Of a stretch of 64,000 nt of DNA, positions 8,594-15,639 are shown piece after piece. This stretch comes from Agromyces ramosus. Lineage in GTDB: Bacteria; Actinomycetota; Actinomycetes; Actinomycetales; Microbacteriaceae. The position numbers and the translations under genes are program-made. The notes beneath the pieces were generated by a model. The model was given only the letters and a program-made list of their open reading frames with translations. It ran no database searches and was not told the origin of the DNA. The DNA is taken from the NCBI RefSeq assembly GCF_030817175.1, contig NZ_JAUSYY010000001.1, forward strand, positions 2,976,001 through 3,040,000, given 5' to 3'. How positions within the stretch are numbered: the stretch's first letter is position 1; each line of letters opens with the position of its first letter.

Positions 8594-9207
8594 ATGCGCC
8601 GTCCAGTACCGCTGCCCTCGCCGCTCGATCGCACGCCGTTCACGACCAGGTCGGCCGGCGAGGCTGGCGTCACAGCGGGGCGAATGCGCGCTCTCGACCT
8701 GGCAACGCCGTTCCGCGGCATCCGGATGCCGCAGTCGATGATCGGTTCGCGTGTCGCGTTGTGCCGCGCCTACGCGCTCAGGATGCGTCGGCACGAGGCA
8801 TTCAGCCACGCGACTGCGGCCGAGCTCTGGGGTCTCCCATTGCCGTGGCGCCTGCAATCGGATCCGCGACTGCATGCCGTCGTCTGGAATGGCGATCATC
8901 CATCGCGGGCCGCAGGCGTCGTCGGCCATCGGCTCACCGCCGAGCCGGCGCTTCGCCGTCGATTCGGTCTTCGCGTCGTCGCTCCGGCAGATGCGTGGTG
9001 CCAGCTCGCGGGCGGACTCGATGAACGCGATCTCATCGTCGCCGGCGATCGACTGCTGGGCCTCCCCGCGCCGCTCGCGACCCGAGACCGAGATCGACGC
9101 CGCGATCGCACGCTACGGTGCCGGGCGCGGCGCGCGCCGACTGCGCCGTGCACGGGCGCGATTGCGGCGACGGTCCGAGTCGCCGCGAGAGACGATGCTC
9201 CGGCATC
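8594..9207 (+). pseudogene. Degraded AbiEi-antitoxin/DUF559-type protein gene (frameshifted)
   Basis: From ATG 8594 the frame encodes residues typical of the long actinobacterial AbiEi-domain/DUF559 family (TPFRGIRMP, FSHATAAELWGLPLPWRL, GVVGHRLTAEP, DAWCQLAGGLDERDLIVAGDRLLG). Near 9066-9085 similarity moves to another frame, where ARPETEIDAA-like RPETEIDAAIARYGAGRGA and SPRETMLRHH continue the family pattern. The C-terminal endonuclease-like part is then missing. One frameshift plus truncation makes this a remnant. It is flanked by the 8507-8553 hairpin and by a 9215-9240 sequence that repeats part of 4964-4988. The family call is from memory of related proteins. Confidence 0.55.
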
Positions 9208-9252
9208 ATGACGTGATTCCGACCAGGAGCGCACTCTCGGCGCCGGCCCCGG

Positions 9253-10098
9253 TCAGGCGAGTGCGAGCGTGAGCGCTCGCTCGCCGATGCCGGCGACGGA
9301 TGCTGCGGCCGCCGCATCGCCGTCGAGCGCGTGCCACGTCGACGAGAGGGCGCACCACGCCACGAGCCACCGGGCGAAGCGCACGGGCTCGAGGCCCGCG
9401 GCATCCGTCACCATCGCGACCCGCGCCTCGATGCGGCCCGGCTCACGTGCAAACGCCGGCGAGGGATTGCAGAGCAGGTTGCAGTAGTCGAACGCGCGCT
9501 CGCCGAGCAGTCCCTTGGGGTCGATCGCGAGCCACCCGCGGTCGCGCTCGCCGAAGTCGAGTACGTTGCCGTGGTGCAGGTCGCCGTGGAGCGCCACGAC
9601 CTCGCGCTCGGCGTCGAGCAGGGCGTCCGCGAATTCAGCGCCTCGCCGGTGCAGCGGCGTGAGCTCGTCGGCGTGCGCGAAGAGCTGGCGGAACCACATC
9701 CGCAACGGCACGAGCTCCGGCGGCTGGGCCGAGCCGAGCACTGCTCCGGATGCCTCGTGCAGCACCGCGGCGGTCGCGCAGAGCACGCGCGTGGCCGCGG
9801 CATCCGACCCCGACATCGACAGGTGCACGAGCGACCGCGGACCGGTCGCCCGCTCCATCAGCACGGCGTCGCCGTCGTGTTCGAGCACCCGCGCCGCGCC
9901 GCGCCCCGACCACGCGGCGAGCAGCGCCGACCCGCGCCGCTCCTCGTCGTGATGCGAGACCTTCAGCATCACGGCGTGCCCGGTGGCCGTGTGCGCGGGC
10001 GCGAGCGTCGACGTCGCGGTCTCGAAGACGGCGCCGTCGATGCTGAGGTGCCAGCGGTCGAGCCACTCGGCGACGGATGCCGCGACGAGCTCGGTCAC
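9253..10098 (-). CDS. Aminoglycoside/hydroxyurea antibiotic phosphotransferase family kinase (APH(6)-like)
   Basis: A 281-residue kinase of the streptomycin-6-kinase/hydroxyurea-phosphotransferase family. The catalytic loop VALHGDLHHGNVLDFG holds the catalytic Asp, and AIDPKGLLGERAFDYCNLL gives the metal-binding DPKG typical of this family. Such enzymes phosphorylate streptomycin-like or other hydroxylated small molecules; the natural substrate is unknown. GTG at 10098 overlaps the stop of the upstream polymerase gene (10095-10097), so it is translated from the same mRNA. It is probably a chromosomal family member rather than an acquired resistance gene. Confidence 0.85.
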   Translation of the reverse strand: MTELVAASVAEWLDRWHLSIDGAVFETATSTLAPAHTATGHAVMLKVSHHDEERRGSALLAAWSGRGAARVLEHDGDAVLMERATGPRSLVHLSMSGSDAAATRVLCATAAVLHEASGAVLGSAQPPELVPLRMWFRQLFAHADELTPLHRRGAEFADALLDAEREVVALHGDLHHGNVLDFGERDRGWLAIDPKGLLGERAFDYCNLLCNPSPAFAREPGRIEARVAMVTDAAGLEPVRFARWLVAWCALSSTWHALDGDAAAAASVAGIGERALTLALA

Positions 10099-11351
10099 GT
10101 GTTCCACTCGCGTCCGGCCCAGGGGTCGTAGTCGGCCTCGAGCGCCCCCTGCTCGGGACGCTGGGCCTCGGGCACGTGCTGCAGGTTCACCCGGATGCGG
10201 TACCAGAGCGAGCTCGAGCCGCGCATGCCGTCGACGAGCACGTCGGCGGGCTCGAGGAGCGCCGCGACGTCGGGGTGCTTCGCCTTCCAGCGCTCGAGTG
10301 CCTCGAGCGACTCGGGCTTCGTCTTCGTGCGCGCGATCTCGATGAGCGGCATCGTCGACTGCCGGCGCCCGCTGCCATCGGATGATTTCGGGGGCTTCTC
10401 GGCCGGCCCCAACTCCTCGGCGAGCCGGAGCAGCGCGTCGAGCCCGCCCGCCGCATCGTCGATGCCCGCGGCGGCGTCGCCGCGTTCGGCGAAGCGCCGG
10501 AGCACGGTCGACACGGTGAACAGCTCGGGCCGGCTGTCGCGCACCTCCTCCCAGTCGAGCGGGGTCGAGACGCGCGCGTCGGGAAGCGGACGCACCGAGT
10601 AGGCGGAGGCCACGGTGCGGTCCTTCGCGTTCTGGTTGAAGTCGACGAAGACGCTCTCGCCGCGCTCCTCCTTCCACCACTTCGCGCTCGCCAGGCCCGG
10701 AGCGCGGCGCTCGACCTCGCGGGCGAGCGTCTCGGCGGCGAGCCGTACTTCGCGGTAATCCCACCGCGGCTCGATGCGCGCGTAGATGTGCATGCCGCGC
10801 GAGCCCGACGTCTTCGGCCAGCCGACGAGGCCGTGGTCGGCGAGCACCTCGCGCGCGACCATGGCGACGTCGACGATCTGCGACCAGTCGACCCCGGGCA
10901 TCGGGTCGAGGTCGACCCTGAGCTCGTCGGGGTGATCGAGGTCTTCGGCCCGCACCGGGTGCGGGTTGAGGTCGAGGCAGCCCAGGTTGACGACCCACGC
11001 GAGCGCCGCGGCATCCCGCACCACGACCTCTTCAGCCGAGTTGCCCGACGCATAGTGCAGGGTCGCCGTGTCGATCCACTCGGGCCGCTTCTCAGGCGCG
11101 CGCTTCTGGAAGAACGCCTCCTCATCGATGCCCTTCACGAACCGCTTCAGCACCATGGGCCGACCGGCAGCTCCGCGGAGGGCGCCGTCGGCGACCGCGA
11201 GGTAGTAGTTCACGAGGTCGAGCTTGGTCAGGCCGGGCTCGGGGAAGACGACCTTGCCGGGATTGCTGACGCGCACCTCACGGCCATCGATCTCCAGCAT
11301 GGTGGCCTTGTCCGTCTTGGGGCTCACGCCCTCCACCCTAGGACGGCCCAC
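10095..11351 (-). CDS. ligD: Stand-alone LigD-type primase-polymerase domain protein
   Basis: Up to 418 residues of the archaeo-eukaryotic-primase-like LigD polymerase family, without ligase or nuclease domains. Conserved parts are VSNPGKVVFPEPGLTKLDLV, FFQKRAPEKRPEW, the catalytic DLDP in ELRVDLDPMPG and the nucleotide-binding SGSRGMHIYARI. In bacterial end joining such domains add ribonucleotides at double-strand breaks, usually beside Ku and LigD ligase; neither is nearby. The true start may be GTG 11327 or ATG 11300, since the conserved domain begins at MLEIDGREV. The gene is coupled to a small-molecule kinase downstream. Confidence 0.87.
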   Translation of the reverse strand: MGRPRVEGVSPKTDKATMLEIDGREVRVSNPGKVVFPEPGLTKLDLVNYYLAVADGALRGAAGRPMVLKRFVKGIDEEAFFQKRAPEKRPEWIDTATLHYASGNSAEEVVVRDAAALAWVVNLGCLDLNPHPVRAEDLDHPDELRVDLDPMPGVDWSQIVDVAMVAREVLADHGLVGWPKTSGSRGMHIYARIEPRWDYREVRLAAETLAREVERRAPGLASAKWWKEERGESVFVDFNQNAKDRTVASAYSVRPLPDARVSTPLDWEEVRDSRPELFTVSTVLRRFAERGDAAAGIDDAAGGLDALLRLAEELGPAEKPPKSSDGSGRRQSTMPLIEIARTKTKPESLEALERWKAKHPDVAALLEPADVLVDGMRGSSSLWYRIRVNLQHVPEAQRPEQGALEADYDPWAGREWNT

Positions 11352-11443
11352 CGCGAAACGGGAGAGCTTGTGGCGCGCGAGCGGTCGTCGTCCGGTCGCT
11401 CAGCACGGTAGCGTGATGGCCACCGTAGACCGAGCGAGAGGAT

Positions 11444-11950
11444 GTGAGGATGCGACGCATTCGTGACATCCGCATCATCCGGTGGGAACTGAAGCTCGCC
11501 TACGTCGTCGGCGTCTACGCCGCCATCTTCTCGCTCGCGGCCCTCCTCCGTGCTTTGGGATCGGCCGAGACGCTCGTGTGGCTCACGACGGGCGTGTTCG
11601 ACGTCGCGGCGCTGTTGGTCGGCGCGCGGGTCTTCCGCGGCCGTGGGGAGGCGATCGAGCCGCCGCGACCATGGTGGCGCATGACGGCACGGCCGACGCT
11701 GAGCCGCCGCCTCGGCATCCTCTTCGTCGTGCTCGCGACGGGATCGGTCGTGGCATTCATCCTCAGTGCCGTCGGCGTGTATGAGCCGCTCCCGCAGACG
11801 TCGACGAGCGAGACGATCGCGATCTATGTCACCAGCGGACTGGAATATGCCGCTTTCGCCTACTTCTACCTGAATTCGGCCGTGCGGTTGAGGCGGCTCG
11901 GTGTGCCCGCCAAGCCCCCGAAGTTCCGCCCGACGGTCAAGCTCGGCTGA
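11444..11950 (+). CDS. Four-helix integral membrane protein of unknown function
   Basis: 168 residues (166 if ATG 11450 is used). Four hydrophobic segments are visible, beginning at about residues 18 (KLAYVVGVYAAIFSLAALL), 43 (TLVWLTTGVFDVAALLVGA), 90 (GILFVVLATGSVVAFILSA) and 127 (IAIYVTSGLEYAAFAYFYL). Basic N- and C-termini suggest both ends face the cytoplasm. No known family was recognised. It is divergent from the polymerase gene and 39 nt upstream of the HerA-like gene, which has its own -10 element. Confidence 0.65.
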   Translation: MRMRRIRDIRIIRWELKLAYVVGVYAAIFSLAALLRALGSAETLVWLTTGVFDVAALLVGARVFRGRGEAIEPPRPWWRMTARPTLSRRLGILFVVLATGSVVAFILSAVGVYEPLPQTSTSETIAIYVTSGLEYAAFAYFYLNSAVRLRRLGVPAKPPKFRPTVKLG

Positions 11951-11989
11951 CACGCGAGCGAGGCGCGAGCGCGTCGCTAGGATCGGCTC

Positions 11990-13870
11990 ATGTCGGATGA
12001 CGCGGTGAAGCAAGCTCAAGAGGCCGCCGCAGCCGCGGCCGAGGCAGCCGAGGCGCTGCAGGTGCAGGCGCAAGAGGCGATCAAGAAGGCCGAAGAGGCC
12101 GCGGCACTCGCGCAGGCGGCACTCGACGCGCAAGAGCAGGCGGATGCCGCAGCAACGGCGACCGCGGAGCCCGCCGCCGCTCCCGCCGAGGCACCCGTGG
12201 CCGCCGAGCCGGCGACGACGCCGGCCGCAACCACCTCGGGCCCGCTCGACGCCGAGCACCTCGACGCCATCCGCGCCGGGTACGCCTTCGAGCGCGCCGC
12301 CCTCGAGATGGGCGCGCTGGTCAACGGCGACGCCCGGCCCGACGTGCCCGTACGCATCCCGATCGCGATGACGAACCGGCACGGGCTCGTCGCCGGTGCG
12401 ACGGGCACGGGCAAGACGCGCACGCTGCAAGTGCTCGCCGAGCAGCTGTCGAGCGCGGGCGTGGCGGTGTTCGCGGCCGACATCAAGGGCGACCTCTCGG
12501 GCGTCGCGACGCCCGGCGAGGGCAACGAGAGGCTCCTGAAGCGCACGGCGGGCATCGGCCAGCAGTGGACGCCCGAGACCTTCCCGACCGAGTACTTCTC
12601 GCTCGGCGGCGTGGGCAAGGGCGTGCCGATCCGCGCGACGATCGCCGGCTTCGGGCCACTGCTGCTCTCGAAGGTGCTCGGGCTCAACGACACGCAGGAG
12701 TCGAGCCTCGGCCTCGTCTTCCACTACGCCAACAACAACGGCCTCGCGCTGCTCGACCTCGACGACCTGCGCGCGGTGCTCGCTTACCTCGTGAGCGACG
12801 AGGGCAAAGCCGAACTCGAGGGACTCGGTGGTCTCTCGAAGGCGACCGTGGGCGTCATCCTCCGCGAGCTCATCACGTTCGCCGACCAGGGCGCCGACGT
12901 CTTCTTCGGCGAACCCGAGATCGACACCGCGGAGTTCCTGCGCGTGGCATCCGACGGCCGCGGCATCATCAGCCTGCTCGAAGTGCCGGGGGTCGCCGAC
13001 AAGCCGGCCCTCTACTCGACCTTTCTGATGTGGTTGCTCGCCGACCTCTTCACCGACCTGCCCGAGGTCGGCGATCTCGACAAGCCGAAGCTCGTGTTCT
13101 TCTTCGACGAGGCGCACCTGCTCTTCAAGGACGCGTCGAAGGACTTCCTCGCCCAGATCACGCAGACCGTCCGGCTCATCCGCTCGAAGGGCGTCGGCGT
13201 GTTCTTCGTCACGCAGACGCCGAAGGACGTGCCGGCCGATGTGCTTGCGCAACTCGGCTCACGCGTGCAGCACCAGTTGCGCGCGTTCACGCCCGACGAC
13301 GCGAAGGCGTTGCGGGCCACCGTCTCGACGTACCCCAAGTCGGGCTACGACCTCGAGGAGGTGCTCACGAACCTCGGAACCGGCGAGGCGATCGTGACCG
13401 TCATGAACGAGAAGGGCGCCCCGAGCCCCGTCGCCTGGACCCGCCTTCGGGCGCCGCAGGCCTCGATGTCGCCGTCACCGGATGCCTCGATCGATGCGAC
13501 GATCGCGGCCTCACCGCTGCTTCCGAAGTACGGCACCGGCATCGACCGCGAGTCGGCGCACGAGATCCTCACGAAGAAGCTCGCCGAGGCGGCGGCGAAG
13601 GTCGACGCCGAAACGGCCGCCGAGGCCAGGGCGAGGGCCGATGCCGAGTACGAGAAGATGCAGGCGAAGATCCAGGCGGATGCCGCGAAGGCCGACAAGA
13701 AGGCGCAGGCGGAGTACGACCGCCTCATGAAGCAGACTTCGAGCGGCTCGCGGAGCCGGTCGAAGTCGCCCGAGAAGACCGCCCTCGAGGAGGTGCTCGG
13801 CTCCCGCACCACGCAGACGGTGTTGAAGCAGGTCATCACGGGCATCTTCGGCATGGCGAAGCGCCGGTGA
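11990..13870 (+). CDS. HerA/DUF853-family ATPase (YjgR-like)
   Basis: A 626-residue P-loop ATPase of the HerA-FtsK group. Residues 1-60 are an alanine/glutamate-rich coiled coil, 60-85 an Ala-Pro linker, then Walker A GATGTGKT (136-143), Walker B KLVFFFDEAHLLF, an arginine-finger region, and a second Lys/Ala-rich helix before a C-terminal GIFGMAKRR. DUF853 proteins are thought to be DNA-linked ATPases but have no assigned reaction. A -10 TAGGAT (11978-11983) lies 6 nt before the ATG, suggesting a leaderless mRNA. The following GNAT gene overlaps the stop. Confidence 0.85.
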   Translation: MSDDAVKQAQEAAAAAAEAAEALQVQAQEAIKKAEEAAALAQAALDAQEQADAAATATAEPAAAPAEAPVAAEPATTPAATTSGPLDAEHLDAIRAGYAFERAALEMGALVNGDARPDVPVRIPIAMTNRHGLVAGATGTGKTRTLQVLAEQLSSAGVAVFAADIKGDLSGVATPGEGNERLLKRTAGIGQQWTPETFPTEYFSLGGVGKGVPIRATIAGFGPLLLSKVLGLNDTQESSLGLVFHYANNNGLALLDLDDLRAVLAYLVSDEGKAELEGLGGLSKATVGVILRELITFADQGADVFFGEPEIDTAEFLRVASDGRGIISLLEVPGVADKPALYSTFLMWLLADLFTDLPEVGDLDKPKLVFFFDEAHLLFKDASKDFLAQITQTVRLIRSKGVGVFFVTQTPKDVPADVLAQLGSRVQHQLRAFTPDDAKALRATVSTYPKSGYDLEEVLTNLGTGEAIVTVMNEKGAPSPVAWTRLRAPQASMSPSPDASIDATIAASPLLPKYGTGIDRESAHEILTKKLAEAAAKVDAETAAEARARADAEYEKMQAKIQADAAKADKKAQAEYDRLMKQTSSGSRSRSKSPEKTALEEVLGSRTTQTVLKQVITGIFGMAKRR

Positions 13871-14559
13871 CGGCCATGCAGGCATCGAAGCGAGTGGATG
13901 ACCCGACGTACGTGATTCGCCCCTACGAGGCTGCCGACCGCGATGGCGTCGCACTCGTGTGCCTCCGCACGGCGGCAGGCGGCGGCGATGCGACCGGCGT
14001 GTACTCCGACGACACGCTGATGCCCGAGGTCTTCGCGCTGCCGTACGTCGACTACGCGCCCGACCTCGCGTTCGTCGTGAGCGACGGCCGGCGCGTCCTC
14101 GGCTACGTCATCGGCGTCGCCGACACGGCGGCGTTCATCGAGTGGTGGAAGCAGAAATGGGCGCCGGGCTTCGCCGCGAGGCATCCGTCACCCGGAGCCG
14201 CGACCGGGCACGATCCCGGCTTCACTGAGGTCCAGCTCATCGAAGCCGGAACGAACCCCGAGCGCATGCGCATCGCCGAGCTCGACGAGTACCCCGCTCA
14301 CCTCCACATCGACCTGCTGCCCGAACTGCAGGGACAGGGATTCGGCCGCCGGCTCATCGACACGCTCCGCGCGGCACTCGCCGAGCGCGGCGTGCCGGCC
14401 GTGCACCTCGGCATGGACGCCGCCAACACCGGCGCGCGCGCGTTCTACGACCGGCTGGGGTTCCACGAGCTGCCGTCGAGCCGGCCACAGGAACCGCTGC
14501 TCGGCATCGAGACCAACGACACCATCGACACCGCCGACGCGGCCACGGCGGGGGAGTGA
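13867..14559 (+). CDS. GNAT family N-acetyltransferase
   Basis: 230 residues with a canonical acetyl-CoA site, HLHIDLLPELQGQGFGRRLIDTL, followed by GVPAVHLGMDAANTGARAFYDRLGF. The insertion before the fold core resembles the GNAT proteins fused or related to bacterial O-GlcNAcase-type acetyltransferases. The start is taken as GTG 13867, which overlaps the HerA stop in the GTGA form seen repeatedly here; ATG 13876 is equally possible. The substrate is unknown. It ends 7 nt from a convergent gene. Confidence 0.8.
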   Translation: MTAMQASKRVDDPTYVIRPYEAADRDGVALVCLRTAAGGGDATGVYSDDTLMPEVFALPYVDYAPDLAFVVSDGRRVLGYVIGVADTAAFIEWWKQKWAPGFAARHPSPGAATGHDPGFTEVQLIEAGTNPERMRIAELDEYPAHLHIDLLPELQGQGFGRRLIDTLRAALAERGVPAVHLGMDAANTGARAFYDRLGFHELPSSRPQEPLLGIETNDTIDTADAATAGE

Positions 14560-14566
14560 CCCGCCC

Positions 14567-15178
14567 TCAGCGCCGCAGAAGCGAGCGCCGCTCGAACCAG
14601 TAGAGGAGCTTCGGATCGCTCGCACGAAGCTCAGCGAGCGTGACCGGCTCGGTGCGCACCGTCTCCTCGACTTCGAGGAGGCGGGCCACCAGATCCATGG
14701 TGCCCGTTTCCCAGAACCGGCCCCGCATGCGAATGGCTCCGCGGCCCGCGCGATCGACGACGAACAGTTCGTGCGACGTCTCGAGGCTGTTCGAGCGGTA
14801 GAGCTGGATGCGCAGCACGCCCGCCACATCGCGGGTCGCAATGGTGCCGCGGCGGCCGAAGAACCCGCGTTCGACGATGCCGTACCGGCTGATCGTCACG
14901 TGCGTACGCCGATACGCGACCCACGCGGCGAGCGTGAGCACGGCGGTGACGGCTGCGGTCCACACGACGATCGTCGCGGCGTCGCGAGTGCCGAGCACCC
15001 AGAGCTCCGCGCCGAGCAGCGGCAGCGCGAGCGCCGCGACGGGGAGTCCGATGCTCCACCCGAGGCTGCGGCGCGGCCTCAGGGTGTGCACCCTGAGGCC
15101 GTCGTCCCGTGCTGCCGCCGCGCTGTCGGAGAAGTCCCCTGCGTCCCCACTCCTCGCTTCGACTCGTGCGGCTGACAT
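14567..15178 (-). CDS. Membrane protein with PH-like (bPH2-type) domain, unknown function
   Basis: 203 residues: a charged N-terminal 35 residues, two transmembrane helices at about residues 40-85 (WSIGLPVAALALPLLGAELW and VVWTAAVTAVLTLAAWVAY), then a soluble part beginning HVTISRYGIVERGFFGRRGT that resembles bacterial PH domains (DUF304-like). Function unknown. It is convergent with the GNAT gene (7-nt gap) and lies just downstream, on the same strand, of the tRNA-Ser/SRP RNA pair, which end in their own hairpin. Confidence 0.65.
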   Translation of the reverse strand: MSAARVEARSGDAGDFSDSAAAARDDGLRVHTLRPRRSLGWSIGLPVAALALPLLGAELWVLGTRDAATIVVWTAAVTAVLTLAAWVAYRRTHVTISRYGIVERGFFGRRGTIATRDVAGVLRIQLYRSNSLETSHELFVVDRAGRGAIRMRGRFWETGTMDLVARLLEVEETVRTEPVTLAELRASDPKLLYWFERRSLLRR

Positions 15179-15296
15179 CTCTCACATCATCCGGGAGGGT
15201 GCTGCGGCATGCTATTCGGCATTAATGAGGACACGGATGCCGCAGGGCATCCGTGGCGGCGAAATCCGCACCATGATGCGGTGCTTCCGGTACGCA

Positions 15297-15330
15297 ACAG
15301 GCCCTGTCGAGCGAACTCGGCAGGGCCTGT
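15297..15330 (-). terminator. Hairpin terminator behind tRNA-Ser
   Basis: Arms 15297-15311 and 15316-15330 pair over 15 bp with one G-U position and a 4-nt loop, starting 6 nt after the tRNA 3' end on the minus strand. This is the expected place and form for a factor-independent terminator without a long U tract. Confidence 0.7.
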
Positions 15331-15335
15331 CGTGG

Positions 15336-15423
15336 TGGCGGAGGATGGGGGATTCGAACCCCCGAGGGCTTGCACCCAACACGCTTTCCAAGCGTGCGCC
15401 ATAGGCCACTAGGCGAATCCTCC
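15336..15423 (-). tRNA. tRNA-Ser (anticodon GGA)
   Basis: Read on the minus strand, an 88-nt class II tRNA. The acceptor arms GGAGGAT and ATCCTCC pair, the anticodon loop is TTGGAAA within an ACGCT/AGCGT stem, the variable arm is long, the T loop is GGTTCGAATCC, the discriminator base is G, and CCA is encoded (15336-15338). Anticodon GGA reads UCC/UCU serine codons. The SRP RNA gene lies a few bases upstream on the same strand. Confidence 0.95.
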
Positions 15424-15427
15424 ACGG

Positions 15428-15517
15428 GGACTCCTCACGCACCCGCCAGAGCCCGGTTACCCTTGCTGCGTTTCCGCCCTGGGGGAGTTGGCCTGGATGG
15501 CGCCACGTGAGGAGCCG
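15428..15517 (-). ncRNA. ffs: Signal recognition particle RNA (4.5S type)
   Basis: On the minus strand a roughly 85-90-nt hairpin whose ends pair (CTCCTCACG with CGTGAGGAG, 15506-15514 and 15430-15438). The apical domain IV is plain: CAGG, then stem GCG with GAAA tetraloop and CGC, then AGCAAGGGTAACC, matching the SRP RNA symmetric and asymmetric loops bound by Ffh. It is the short bacterial form without an Alu domain. Exact ends are uncertain by a few bases. Confidence 0.9.
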
Positions 15518-15639
15518 GAGACAGTCTACCCGAGCCGGGCGGAGCCACTGACCGTGGGCCGACTCCGGCGAGTGGATGCCTCGGCGCGGGGATGCCGGGA
15601 TCTTCGGCTGCCCAGACGCCCGCCCAATAGGCTGGACGC

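Noticed and set aside
9253..10998. Possible kinase fused to a 300-residue N-terminal extension
   Set aside because: The extension is the out-of-frame antisense-like reading of the LigD polymerase gene; GTG 10098 begins the real kinase.
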